A stretch of DNA of 64,000 nucleotides, from the NCBI RefSeq assembly GCF_028279465.1, contig NZ_JANQNS010000009.1, positions 1 to 64,000 on the forward strand, read 5' to 3'. Positions 8,242 through 16,894 of the stretch are shown here, piece after piece (within the stretch, counting starts at the first letter, position 1; each line of letters opens with the position of its first letter). The stretch is from Parasphingopyxis sp. Its GTDB lineage: Bacteria > Pseudomonadota > Alphaproteobacteria > Sphingomonadales > Sphingomonadaceae. The position numbers and the translations under genes were made by a program. The notes under the pieces are model-generated. The model ran no database searches. It worked only from the letters and a program-made list of their open reading frames with translations, and was not told where the DNA came from.

Positions 8242-10296
8242 ATGCGCAAATTCGCCGCTATTCTCCTTGCTACAGCCGCGTCGCCCGCCATCGCGCAGGG
8301 CGATCCGATCATCGTGACGGCCGCTGGTCTGGACGATCCGGTCGGCGAGGTCGCCTATAATGTCGTGACGATCGACGTGGAGGATTTGGCGCGCGAACCA
8401 AGCGGCCGGCTCGAAAATATCCTCGGCCAAATCGCCGGTTTTCAGCTTTTCCGGGCATCGGATTCGCGCTCAGCTAATCCGACCAGCCAGGGCGCGACAT
8501 TGCGCGGGCTCGGCGGCAATGCGTCGAGCCGCGCGCTGCTGATCCTCGATGGTGTGCCGCAAAGCGATCCGTTCGGCGGCTGGGTCAGCTGGCCGGCCTT
8601 CGACACAGACACGATCGGGCGCGTGCGCGTCTCGCGCGGCGGTGGGAGTGGCGTGTTCGGGCCCGGCGCGCTCGCCGGCACGATCGAGATGGAAAGCCTG
8701 TCGACCGAGAATTTCCAGCCCGCGCGCGCCAGCCTGTCCTATGGCAGCCGCGACGCGATGGAGATGAGCTTCGGCGTGATGCTGCCGCCGAGCGAAAATA
8801 CGCTGATCGACGTGTCCGGCTATTATGCGGAGGGCGACGGCTTCATCCCCATCGTTTCCGACCAACAGGGCTCGATCGACGAGCCAGCGGCTTATGAGCA
8901 ATATGGCGGTGCGCTTCGCTATGCCGCGCCGATCGGCAATACCGAAATCCAGGTCGCTGGCCGTTTCTTCCATGACGAGCGCAATCGCGGTTTTCCGTTC
9001 AGCGGTAACCGGACGCGCGGCATCGACGGTAGCGTGCGGCTTGTCGGCCGTGGCGCGTGGCAGTGGGAGGCGCTGTTCTACTATCAGGATCGCGGTTTCC
9101 GCAGCAGCTTCGCCCGCGTCGATGCGGCGCGCACGACGGCCGATCAGGTGCTCGACCAGTTCAGCGTCCCCTCCACCGGCTATGGTGGGCGGTTCGAAAT
9201 CCGGCCGGCATTGCCCGGCGATGCGGTCGAGCTGCGGCTGGGCGGTGACTATCGCGAAACTGAAGGACGGACGCGCGAGCGTTTCTTCTTCGTCGGTGGC
9301 GCGCCGACACGCGAACGCGAAGCGGGCGGCGTCACGCGCACGGTCGGCGGTTTCGCGGAGATTACGGCACGCGCTGCACCGGGACTGACACTTACCGGCA
9401 GCGGGCGTATCGATCGCTGGTGGATCGAGAACGGCTTCTTCCGTCAGGGCGATCTTGGCGGACCGCTGAACGATCAGACCCTGTTTGCGGATCGCGGCGA
9501 CTGGCGGGTAACAGGCCGTGCCGGCATCGCCTGGGAGCCCGATAATCCGATTACGATCCGCACGGCCGCCTATACCGGCTGGCGTCTGCCGACGCTGAAC
9601 GAACTCTTCCGGCCTTTCCGCGTCGGTAATGACGTGACGGGGGCGAACGCACTGCTGCGCCCCGAAAGCCTGGATGGTGTCGAGATTGGCGCGGACTATA
9701 CGCCGGCGTCCTTCCTGCGGCTCAGCGGCACGGTCTTCTACAACCGCCTCGAAGACGCGATCGCGAACGTCACGGTCGGGCAGGGCCCCGGCTTCTTCCC
9801 CGGCATCGGTTTTGTGCCGGGCGGCGGTCTGGCGCGGCAACGGCAGAATCTCGACGCCATCGAAGCGGCGGGTGTCGAGCTCGACGCACGCGCGCAGTTC
9901 GCCGAATGGAGCGTCGCGCTGTCTTATGCCTTCACTGATGCGTCGGTAGACGCGACAGGAGTGGCGGTTGCGCTCGATGGGTTGCGCCCGCCCCAGGTCG
10001 CCCGGCATAGCGCGGCCGCGACGCTCGCTTATATCCGCCCGATGGGCGGCGAGGCGGCGATTACGCTGCGCTATATCGGTAGCCGGTTCGAGGACGATCA
10101 GAACCTGCGGAGGCTCGACGATGCGCTGACGGTCGGTGCGCGGGCGCTGATCCCGCTCTACGGCCCGCTGAAGATCGAGGTGCGGGCCGAGAATATCTTC
10201 GATGCGCGCGTCGAAGCCGGGATTTCCGGAACGGGCCTGATCGAACGCGCCACGCCGCAAACCTTCTGGGCCGGGCTGCGCTTCGCCTTCTTCTAG
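8242..10296 (+). CDS. TonB-dependent outer-membrane receptor
   Basis: This 684-residue receptor has a signal peptide (MRKFAAILLATAASPAIAQ), a TonB-box-like stretch (DPIIVTA), a plug domain of about 110 residues with the LRGLGG and ILDGVPQ motifs, and a beta-barrel ending in FRFAFF-like aromatic residues (the last residue is Phe). The ATG at 8242 fits the signal peptide; longer in-frame starts add a basic leader. It is small for the family and resembles siderophore or vitamin-type receptors more than the two larger receptors in this window. It stands 34 nt after maiA. Confidence 0.9.
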   Translation: MRKFAAILLATAASPAIAQGDPIIVTAAGLDDPVGEVAYNVVTIDVEDLAREPSGRLENILGQIAGFQLFRASDSRSANPTSQGATLRGLGGNASSRALLILDGVPQSDPFGGWVSWPAFDTDTIGRVRVSRGGGSGVFGPGALAGTIEMESLSTENFQPARASLSYGSRDAMEMSFGVMLPPSENTLIDVSGYYAEGDGFIPIVSDQQGSIDEPAAYEQYGGALRYAAPIGNTEIQVAGRFFHDERNRGFPFSGNRTRGIDGSVRLVGRGAWQWEALFYYQDRGFRSSFARVDAARTTADQVLDQFSVPSTGYGGRFEIRPALPGDAVELRLGGDYRETEGRTRERFFFVGGAPTREREAGGVTRTVGGFAEITARAAPGLTLTGSGRIDRWWIENGFFRQGDLGGPLNDQTLFADRGDWRVTGRAGIAWEPDNPITIRTAAYTGWRLPTLNELFRPFRVGNDVTGANALLRPESLDGVEIGADYTPASFLRLSGTVFYNRLEDAIANVTVGQGPGFFPGIGFVPGGGLARQRQNLDAIEAAGVELDARAQFAEWSVALSYAFTDASVDATGVAVALDGLRPPQVARHSAAATLAYIRPMGGEAAITLRYIGSRFEDDQNLRRLDDALTVGARALIPLYGPLKIEVRAENIFDARVEAGISGTGLIERATPQTFWAGLRFAFF

Positions 10297-10303
10297 GTGC
10301 AGA

Positions 10304-10317
10304 GACCGTATACGGTC
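10304..10317. promoter_or_regulatory. Perfect 14-bp palindrome, candidate operator
   Basis: GACCGTATACGGTC is a perfect dyad lying 8 nt after the TonB receptor stop and about 83 nt before the acyl-CoA synthetase ATG. Its core GTATAC is shared with the GntR-type sites at 44421 and 46941, but its flanks differ. The position suits control of the acyl-CoA synthetase/P450 operon. Confidence 0.5.
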
Positions 10318-10399
10318 CGCCGAAAGACGCTACGGCCCCCTCGATTTCCGCTTTCCGTTCGCGTAACCCATTGGGAAAATAGAATCGGAGAGGCCCAAT

Positions 10400-11935
10400 A
10401 TGCACCCCTATATCCATGCCGAGTCCAATCCCGATAAGCTCGCGATCATCATGGGATCGACCGGCGAAACGGTCAGCTATGCCGAGCTCGACAAGAGATC
10501 GAACCAGATCGCGCATCTGTTCCGCAAACTCGGGCTCGGCCATGGCGATCCGGTCGCGGTTTGCATGGACAATCGCGCGCGCTTTTTCGACATCGCCTGG
10601 GCGGCCTTTCGCGCCGGTCATGTCTTCGTGCCGATCTCCTGCCGCCTGACGGCACCGGAGATTGCCTATATCCTCGAAGATAGCGGCGCGAAGGCGCTGT
10701 TCGCTTCCGATTATCTTGGCGATCATTTGAACGAACTGGCCGATTTCGGGCCGCCGCTCGAACGGTTCACGGTCGATGCGGCGCGCAAGGGATATGCCAA
10801 TCTCGATGAAGCGGTCGCCGATATGCCCGAAACGCCGGTCGACGATCAGCGGGCCGGGGTCGATATGCTCTATAGCTCAGGCACGACCGGACGGCCCAAG
10901 GGCATCAAGCTGCCGCTGCCCGAAGACCCGCGCATCGATCAGGGCAATCCGCTCATCATGCTGGCCGGCACCGCCTTCGGTTTCACGCCGGACAGCACAT
11001 ATCTGTCACCCGCACCGCTCTATCACGCTGCGCCGCTGCGCTGGTGTCTGACTGTCCACAAGATGGGCGGCACGGTGGTCGTGATGGAGAAATTCGACGC
11101 CGAACAGTCGCTGGCGCTGATCGAGCAATACAAGGCGGATGTCAGCCAATGGGTGCCGACCCATTTCGTCCGCATGCTCAAACTGACCGAGGAAACTCGG
11201 GCAAAGTACGATGTGTCGTCGCTCAAATGCGCGATCCACGCCGCCGCGCCCTGCCCGGTCCCGATCAAGGAGCAGATGATCGACTGGTGGGGGCCGGTGC
11301 TGAAGGAATATTATGCGGGCAGCGAGGGCAACGGCTTTACCTTTATCGATTCCGAGACCTGGCTGACGCACAAGGGGTCTGTCGGCACGGCGCTGATCGG
11401 TACGATCCGGATCTGCGATGAGAATGGCGACGAAGTCCCGGCCCGCACCGAAGGCACCGTTTATTTCGAAGGCGGGTCGTCGTTCAAATATCATAATGAC
11501 GCGGAAAAGACGGCCGAAGCCACGAACAAACATGGCTGGACGACGCTCGGCGATATCGGCTGGGTCGATGAGGAGGGCTTTCTCTATCTCACCGATCGCA
11601 AGAGCTTCATGATCATTTCGGGCGGCGTGAACATCTATCCGCAGGAAATCGAGAATCTGCTCGTGACGCATGACAGGATCGCCGACGCGGCTGTGATCGG
11701 CGCGCCCGACGAGGATATGGGCGAGCGCGTCGTCGCGATCGTCCAGCCGCTCGACATGGCCGATGCGACACCGGAATTCGGCGAGGAGCTGATCGGCTGG
11801 ATGCGGCATCATCTTTCGGGCGTGAAAGTGCCGCGCCAGGTCGATTTCCGTGAGGAATTGCCGCGACATCCGACAGGCAAGCTCTACAAGCGCCTGCTGC
11901 GCGACGAATATTGGGAAAAGGACGGGGCTACCTGA
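10400..11935 (+). CDS. Acyl-CoA synthetase (AMP-forming, ANL superfamily)
   Basis: This 511-residue enzyme activates a carboxylic acid as acyl-AMP and then acyl-CoA. Motifs in order are the ATP-binding loop YSSGTTGRPKG (158-168), the YYAGSEGNG adenine region, TTLGDIGWVDEEGFLYLTD (about 385-403), and the C-terminal PTGKLYKR with the catalytic lysine near residue 501. GGAGAGG precedes the ATG. It is the first gene of a run with a P450 and an EF-hand protein, 22 nt before the P450. Together they suggest activation and oxidation of a lipid or terpenoid acid. Confidence 0.92.
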   Translation: MHPYIHAESNPDKLAIIMGSTGETVSYAELDKRSNQIAHLFRKLGLGHGDPVAVCMDNRARFFDIAWAAFRAGHVFVPISCRLTAPEIAYILEDSGAKALFASDYLGDHLNELADFGPPLERFTVDAARKGYANLDEAVADMPETPVDDQRAGVDMLYSSGTTGRPKGIKLPLPEDPRIDQGNPLIMLAGTAFGFTPDSTYLSPAPLYHAAPLRWCLTVHKMGGTVVVMEKFDAEQSLALIEQYKADVSQWVPTHFVRMLKLTEETRAKYDVSSLKCAIHAAAPCPVPIKEQMIDWWGPVLKEYYAGSEGNGFTFIDSETWLTHKGSVGTALIGTIRICDENGDEVPARTEGTVYFEGGSSFKYHNDAEKTAEATNKHGWTTLGDIGWVDEEGFLYLTDRKSFMIISGGVNIYPQEIENLLVTHDRIADAAVIGAPDEDMGERVVAIVQPLDMADATPEFGEELIGWMRHHLSGVKVPRQVDFREELPRHPTGKLYKRLLRDEYWEKDGAT

Positions 11936-11957
11936 CAGTCTGGCTGAGGAGGAGAGG

Positions 11958-13265
11958 ATGGCAGGAACAGCCGAAGACGTACCGACGCTGTCGGAAGATA
12001 TGGCACGGCGGGTTATCGCGCCCGAGTCTTACGCCGAATGGGACGGTCTGCTCGATACGTTCGACTGGCTGCGCGACAATATGCCCGTCGGGCGCATCGT
12101 TGCCGCCGATGACAGCTTCGATCCTTTCTGGCTGGTCACGCGCTACGAAGATGTGATGCGGATCAGCAAGGACAATGCGACTTTCCTCAACAATCCGCGG
12201 CCGGTGGTCCTGTCGACCCGCGATGCGATCGAATTCTCGCTGAAGGTCACCGGCAGCAAGATGCTCGTCGATTCGCTGGTCGTCTTCGACGCGCCGATCC
12301 ACCCGAAATATCGCCGGCTGACCCAAGACTGGTTCATGCCGAAGAATCTCAGGAAGATCGAGGACGAGATACGCGCACTGGCCAAACGCACGGTCGACCG
12401 GCTCGTGGAGAGTGGCCCCGAGAGCGATTTCGTCGCGCTCGTCTCCGCGCCCTATCCGCTCCATGTCGTAATGCAGATTCTCGGCGTACCCGAGGAGGAC
12501 GAACCCAAGATGCTGTTCCTGACGCAACAAATGTTCGGCGGGCAGGACGAGGATCTGTCGGGCAGCGGGATGAAGGACATGACGCCTGAACAGATCACCC
12601 AGATCGTCGCTGGTGCGGTCAAGCAGTTCGAAGACTATTTCGCGAAGCTCGCCGCCGACCGCCGCGCCGATCCGACCGATGATGTCGCCAGCGTAATCGC
12701 CAATGCGACCGTGGATGGCGAGCCGCTCAACGACCGCGATATGGCCGGTTATTACATCATCGTCGCTTCGGCCGGACATGATACGACCTCGGCCTCGACC
12801 GCCGGGGCGATGCTGGCATTGGCGCAGGACGCGGAACAGTTCACGAAGGTGAAGGCGGACCGCAGCCTGCTGCCCGGCATTGTCGAGGAGGCGATCCGTT
12901 GGACATCGCCGGTTCAGCATTTCATGCGTACTGCCGCCGAGGACACCGAGGTCGGCGGGCAGACGATAAAGAAGGGCGACTGGCTGATGATCAACTATGT
13001 CGCCGCCAATCACGATCCCGCGCAATTCGATAACCCCCGCACGTTCGACGCCGCGCGGTCACCCAACCGCCATCTCGCCTTCGGGGCCGGCGCGCATCAG
13101 TGCTTGGGCCTTCATCTCGCGCGACTGGAGATGCGGATATTGTTTGATGAGCTGCTCGACCGGCTGGAAACAGTGGAACTGGCCGGCGAGCCCAAGCGCG
13201 CCAATTCGACCTTTGTCGGCGGGTTGAAGACGCTGCCGCTCAGATATCGGACGGCTGAGGAGTAG
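11958..13265 (+). CDS. Cytochrome P450
   Basis: This 435-residue soluble bacterial (class I type) P450 has the oxygen-binding I-helix AGHDTTS (272-278), the ExxR motif (E311-R314) and the haem loop FGAGAHQC with C382 as the haem ligand. The overall pattern is near the CYP108/CYP125-like group that acts on terpenes, steroids or alkyl chains; this is a tentative placement. GAGGAGGAG precedes the ATG at 11958. It would need a ferredoxin and a ferredoxin reductase; a reductase lies at 28462-29691 but no ferredoxin gene was seen. Its 3' end resembles the fragment at 16772-16846. Confidence 0.93.
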   Translation: MAGTAEDVPTLSEDMARRVIAPESYAEWDGLLDTFDWLRDNMPVGRIVAADDSFDPFWLVTRYEDVMRISKDNATFLNNPRPVVLSTRDAIEFSLKVTGSKMLVDSLVVFDAPIHPKYRRLTQDWFMPKNLRKIEDEIRALAKRTVDRLVESGPESDFVALVSAPYPLHVVMQILGVPEEDEPKMLFLTQQMFGGQDEDLSGSGMKDMTPEQITQIVAGAVKQFEDYFAKLAADRRADPTDDVASVIANATVDGEPLNDRDMAGYYIIVASAGHDTTSASTAGAMLALAQDAEQFTKVKADRSLLPGIVEEAIRWTSPVQHFMRTAAEDTEVGGQTIKKGDWLMINYVAANHDPAQFDNPRTFDAARSPNRHLAFGAGAHQCLGLHLARLEMRILFDELLDRLETVELAGEPKRANSTFVGGLKTLPLRYRTAEE

Positions 13266-13270
13266 TGACG

Positions 13271-13573
13271 ATGAAGGCGATGATCCTGATTGGCGCAACG
13301 ATGGCGGTTGCAATGCCTAGCAACGCGATGGCGCAAAGCGATGCCGAGCGCGAGGCGGCACAGGCCAATTTCCGCCAAGCCGATGCGAATGGCGACCGCC
13401 GTCTCAGCCGGTCTGAATTCCGTACCTTTATCGACGCCAATGCTGAAGACGGACTCGGCCGCGCCAGCGCCGTCCGTCGCCTCGGCGCCTATGATCGCGC
13501 TTTCGACCGGGCGGACCGCAACGGCAATGGTGTGGTAACGCCCGCCGAACTTTCCGTCGTGCAGAGCGATTGA
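13271..13573 (+). CDS. Small secreted EF-hand calcium-binding protein
   Basis: This 100-residue protein has a signal peptide (to about residue 22, ending NAMAQ) and two EF-hand loops. D38-N40-D42 through E49 is the first, and D82-N84-N86 through E93 is the second. It is predicted to be periplasmic. The ATG at 13271 fits the signal peptide; a GTG at 13265 overlaps the P450 stop and is an alternative. It may be co-transcribed with the P450, but its role there is unknown. Confidence 0.78.
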   Translation: MKAMILIGATMAVAMPSNAMAQSDAEREAAQANFRQADANGDRRLSRSEFRTFIDANAEDGLGRASAVRRLGAYDRAFDRADRNGNGVVTPAELSVVQSD

Positions 13574-13630
13574 GCCTGAGCGGTGCGGCCCGTTCGCGCT
13601 AAAATCGGCCCGGCGCGATCGGCGCAACTA

Positions 13631-14263
13631 TTATAGCTGCCGCTTCTCCAGTGCCGCCGCAAATTCCCGTCTGGCCGATGCTTTCAGGCAAGGCAGCAAG
13701 ATAGCCAAGTGATGCCGCACACCGCGTTGCTGATCGGCCCAGCTTGGTTGTTCCAGTCCTTCCAGTTCGCGCAAATGGTCTATCCAGTAGCGGCTGATGA
13801 TCCAGAGCGATCGGGCCAGCACTTCGATGTCTTCCGCACCCCTCCGTACGAATAGATCTTCGTCGTCAATCCGCCGAAGCAACCCGAGCAGCTCTTCATA
13901 GTCGGCGCCAAGTTCGGAATCGGGCCGCTGACCGATCGGGGCGCCGGCATATTGGATGCGATCGCGCATCAGGAACCGGTAGCGCCAGGTTAGCTCCATC
14001 CCGAACAGCAGATGCTCGACATAGTCGTCGGCGAGGGAGCCGGGTTTCAGTGCCGCGCGGCGGTCTTTCATCAACTGCAACGCATCATCTTCCAGCGCCA
14101 TCGCCAGATCGCGCTTTGTTGGGAAATGATAGGTCAGATTCCCTTGGGACATGCCCAGAGTAGCGGCGACCTCTGTGACCGACGTGGCGGCATAGCCTTT
14201 CGCGTTAAAGATCGTGCGGCTCGCATCCAATATCCGGGTTGCCGTGGCGGAGCGCTGTCTCAT
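13631..14263 (-). CDS. TetR/AcrR family transcriptional regulator
   Basis: This 210-residue regulator has an N-terminal helix-turn-helix (about residues 4-52, with the family pattern VAATLGMSQGNLTYHFPTKRDL) and an all-helical ligand-binding C-terminal domain. The ATG at 14263 is the likeliest start; a TTG at 14314 would lie within the inverted repeat at 14313-14356. It is divergent from the GMC/SDR operon, which it probably represses through that repeat. The ligand is unknown, though the neighbours suggest a lipid or alcohol. Confidence 0.88.
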   Translation of the reverse strand: MRQRSATATRILDASRTIFNAKGYAATSVTEVAATLGMSQGNLTYHFPTKRDLAMALEDDALQLMKDRRAALKPGSLADDYVEHLLFGMELTWRYRFLMRDRIQYAGAPIGQRPDSELGADYEELLGLLRRIDDEDLFVRRGAEDIEVLARSLWIISRYWIDHLRELEGLEQPSWADQQRGVRHHLAILLPCLKASARREFAAALEKRQL

Positions 14264-14312
14264 CGGTTCGATTTTCCACTTCTCTTGCCGGCTGGTTTCG
14301 TAACGGGGTTGC

Positions 14313-14356
14313 AATTTAGTACATAATACCTATTTCTAGGTTTTACTACCTAAATT
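14313..14356. promoter_or_regulatory. Long imperfect inverted repeat, likely TetR operator
   Basis: The left arm AATTTAGTACATAATACC mirrors the right arm GGTTTTACTACCTAAATT with a few mismatches and one gap. It lies in the 118-bp gap between the divergent tetR (start 14263) and GMC oxidoreductase (start 14382). The stretch is much richer in A and T than its surroundings. Placement between a TetR gene and its neighbour is the usual arrangement for autoregulation plus control of the divergent operon. Confidence 0.65.
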
Positions 14357-14381
14357 GATTCGTGTTGTGTGGGACAAGAGA

Positions 14382-15860
14382 ATGGCTGAACAAAAAGGGC
14401 GCCATATCGTCATAGTCGGGGGCGGAACCGCAGGATCGGTGCTGGCGGCGCGTCTCAGTGAGGACGACGGCCTCTGGGTCACGTTGCTCGAAGCCGGTCC
14501 GGACGAATCGGCCTATGATTCGTCTGTCTTCGATCCGGCACGCGCGCCCGATGCGTGGCTGGGTGTATGCCCCATCGCCCGGACACTCATGCATACGGAC
14601 AATAACGCGATCCCGATCTTGCAGGGGCGGATGCTCGGCGGCACGTCGGCGGTAAACGGCCTGGCCACTTTGCGCGGCTTGCCGGAGGATTATGACGGCT
14701 GGGCGGCATCGGGGCTGGAAGGATGGGGCTGGCAGGATGTTGTCGACACGTTCAAGGCGGCCGAAACAGACATGGATTTCGGCGCCGCCCCCCTTCATGG
14801 CGATTCCGGGCCGCTGACCGTCCGACGGTGGCGACGGGACGAAATGAGCCATGCGCAGCTCGCGTTCCTCGATGGCATGATCGAAGCCGGCAGCGATGCG
14901 GTGGCGGATATCAATGATCCGGGCCAGCTTCCGGGCATTGGCGTTTTTCCGGTTACGATCGATGCCGACGGCAATCGCCTGACCACGAGTCTCGCCTATC
15001 TACCGCCTGCCGTCCGGCAGCGCGAGAATCTAGTGATCCGCACGAACAGCCAGGTCACGGGCTTGCATATCGAGGGGCGGCGCGCGGCTGGCGTGATACT
15101 GGAGAATGGGGAGCAGATCGAAGCGGGCGAGGTCGTGATCGCGGCCGGCGCACTCTGGTCTCCGGTGTTGCTGATGCGATCGGGCGTCGGACCGGCCGCC
15201 CATCTGACCGATCACGGTATTGGCGTTGTCGCCGATCTCCCGGTTGGTGAAACGCAGCACGATCATCTCGGCCCGGGCGTTCCCTATCGCCATGAGGGGC
15301 CGCGCGGCGGCACGGCCGGCCCGGCGCAATCCCTGTATATCGGTGCCTCGAACGGGACGGATGTGGATTACCATCTTTTCCCGATCGCACCCGCGGCAAC
15401 CGACGGACCGACGGACTTTAACATGGCCGCCTTCCTGCTGCGCTCGTCGGGACAGGGCACAGTCAGGCTGGGAGAATCACCGGAGGCCGATCCGATCGTC
15501 ACCGCACCCCCCTTGCCCGACGACGGTATGGAACGCCTGCGTCATGCGTTCGATCGGCTCGCGGCATGGGAGCGATCTGACGCCTTTCGGGAATCCGGCT
15601 GCACCCCGCTCATTCCTTACGATCTGACCAAGCCCGACGCGGTCTCCGTTGCCATCGAACGCGGACTCATCAGCTACGGCCATATGACCGGCACTTGCCC
15701 GATGGGATCGGTGCTCGATGCCGATTGCCGCGTGCTGGGAATGGAGGGGCTGCGGGTCGTTGACGCCTCGGTCATGCCGACCATCCCGTCGGGCAACACC
15801 TATCTCGGATGCGTGATGATCGCCGAGCGCGTCGCCCGCAAGATGCGCGCCGGCAGCTAA
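14382..15860 (+). CDS. GMC family FAD-dependent oxidoreductase
   Basis: This 492-residue flavoprotein has the dinucleotide-binding motif VGGGTAGS (about 11-18) and the GMC signature around LGGTSAVNG. The C-terminal active-site block carries the histidine of YGHMTGTCPMG and the SGNTYLG asparagine. GMC enzymes oxidise alcohols or related groups. It is short for the choline-dehydrogenase branch (about 540 residues) because the middle substrate domain is trimmed. The ATG at 14382 leaves the inverted repeat outside the gene. It is followed 43 nt later by an SDR, probably in one operon under the divergent TetR. Confidence 0.87.
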   Translation: MAEQKGRHIVIVGGGTAGSVLAARLSEDDGLWVTLLEAGPDESAYDSSVFDPARAPDAWLGVCPIARTLMHTDNNAIPILQGRMLGGTSAVNGLATLRGLPEDYDGWAASGLEGWGWQDVVDTFKAAETDMDFGAAPLHGDSGPLTVRRWRRDEMSHAQLAFLDGMIEAGSDAVADINDPGQLPGIGVFPVTIDADGNRLTTSLAYLPPAVRQRENLVIRTNSQVTGLHIEGRRAAGVILENGEQIEAGEVVIAAGALWSPVLLMRSGVGPAAHLTDHGIGVVADLPVGETQHDHLGPGVPYRHEGPRGGTAGPAQSLYIGASNGTDVDYHLFPIAPAATDGPTDFNMAAFLLRSSGQGTVRLGESPEADPIVTAPPLPDDGMERLRHAFDRLAAWERSDAFRESGCTPLIPYDLTKPDAVSVAIERGLISYGHMTGTCPMGSVLDADCRVLGMEGLRVVDASVMPTIPSGNTYLGCVMIAERVARKMRAGS

Positions 15861-15903
15861 AGACGACGCCGAACGAAATCGAACACAAATAGCGAGGAAA
15901 GAC

Positions 15904-16698
15904 ATGGATCTTCAGATCAAAGGCAAGAAGGCGATCATGGCCGGCGGCAGCGCGGGCATGGGGCGGGCGACGGCGGAACGATTGGCGGAGGCCGGGACCG
16001 AACTCTACATTACCGCCCGCGGCGAAGAGCGGTTGGCAAAGGCAGCAAACGAAATATCCGAGAAATATGGGGCGAAGGTGACACCGGTTGTCGCCGATTC
16101 GTCGACGGACGAGGGGCGCGCGGCGCTCTTCGCGGCCTGTCCCGATCCCGACATCCTCTCGATCACGATCAAGCCGCCGGCGCCCAATGGCGATTTTCTG
16201 AAGGTCACGCCCGATATGTGGCGCTCTTCGATCGAAACCACATTGATCGGGCCGATCGAGATCATGCGGCACTATATTCCCGTGATGAAGGACAAGGGCT
16301 GGGGGCGGATCGTCAACATCGCCACTTTCTCCGCCAAGAACCCGATGATCTGGCGCCTCATGTCCGGGCCGGCGCGCTCCGCGCTGATCAACTACACGGC
16401 CAGCGTCTCACGCGAGATCGCGCAGCATGGGGTGATCATCAACAATCTCCTGCCGGGCATTTTCCAGACCGAAGGTTTCAAGGAAAGCATGGAGGACTAT
16501 GCGGCCGCGTTCGATCTCGAACCAAAGATCGAGGTCGTCCAGCCGCACTTTGCGTCGCACAACAAGATTCCGGCTGGATTCATGGGCGTGGCCGACGACC
16601 TCGCCCCAATGGCGGTTTTTCTGTGCAGCGACCTTGCGCGCTTCATCGTCGGGCAGAATATCGTGATCGACGGCGGCCAGCACTATTCGATATTCTGA
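15904..16698 (+). CDS. Atypical short-chain dehydrogenase/reductase lacking the catalytic Tyr-Lys pair
   Basis: This 264-residue SDR-fold protein keeps the cofactor loop GGSAGMG (about 14-20) but departs from the catalytic pattern. The YxxxK positions read S154 and R158, and the NNAG motif is replaced by IKPPAP near 90-95. S143 is present. Non-canonical SDR subgroups lacking the tetrad are known, so this need not mean decay; the reading frame and C-terminus are intact. It may be a reductase with another mechanism, or a non-enzymatic partner of the GMC oxidoreductase encoded 43 nt upstream. GAGGAAAG precedes the ATG. Confidence 0.85.
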   Translation: MDLQIKGKKAIMAGGSAGMGRATAERLAEAGTELYITARGEERLAKAANEISEKYGAKVTPVVADSSTDEGRAALFAACPDPDILSITIKPPAPNGDFLKVTPDMWRSSIETTLIGPIEIMRHYIPVMKDKGWGRIVNIATFSAKNPMIWRLMSGPARSALINYTASVSREIAQHGVIINNLLPGIFQTEGFKESMEDYAAAFDLEPKIEVVQPHFASHNKIPAGFMGVADDLAPMAVFLCSDLARFIVGQNIVIDGGQHYSIF

Positions 16699-16736
16699 CA
16701 ACGGATTGGGGCTCGGATTTGTGGTCGCCAAAAGAA

Positions 16737-16758
16737 AAGGCGGGCCGCTGCCCGCCTT
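16737..16758. terminator. Hairpin terminator, possibly bidirectional
   Basis: A perfect 9-bp stem, AAGGCGGGC (16737-16745) with GCCCGCCTT (16750-16758), has a 4-nt loop. Read on the minus strand it is followed by a T-rich tract (TTTTCTTTT), so it best serves the minus-strand gene at 16895-17776. On the plus strand it could weakly end the GMC/SDR operon. Confidence 0.7.
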
Positions 16759-16771
16759 CTCGTGAAACTGG

Positions 16772-16846
16772 CTGATCGACCGGCTGGAAACCGTCGAGCT
16801 GGCCGGTGGACCCAAGCGTGCCAACTCGACCTTTCTAGCCGGACTT
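16772..16846 (+). pseudogene. Remnant of the 3' end of a second cytochrome P450 gene
   Basis: In the frame starting at 16772 this DNA encodes LIDRLETVELAGGPKRAN followed by STFLAGL. That matches residues 399-423 of the P450 at 11958-13265 in 21 of 25 positions. The DNA agrees in about 60 of 75 bases by my hand alignment, and most differences are silent, so the parent copy had diverged as a working gene before it was lost. The match stops abruptly at the left near 16770 and fades at the right; no haem loop or other P450 part remains. The frame runs on to a TAA at 16913-16915 without further similarity. Confidence 0.8.
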
Positions 16847-16894
16847 GGAGAGGTCAAGCGACAAAGAGCGCCTACGCCAGTGGGCAAGCTAAAG

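Noticed and set aside
8470-10260. 596-codon open frame on the minus strand opposite the TonB receptor
   Set aside because: It lies fully antisense to a receptor with clear motifs and signal peptide, and its translation is Arg/Ala/His-rich without any domain; it is a GC-rich shadow frame.
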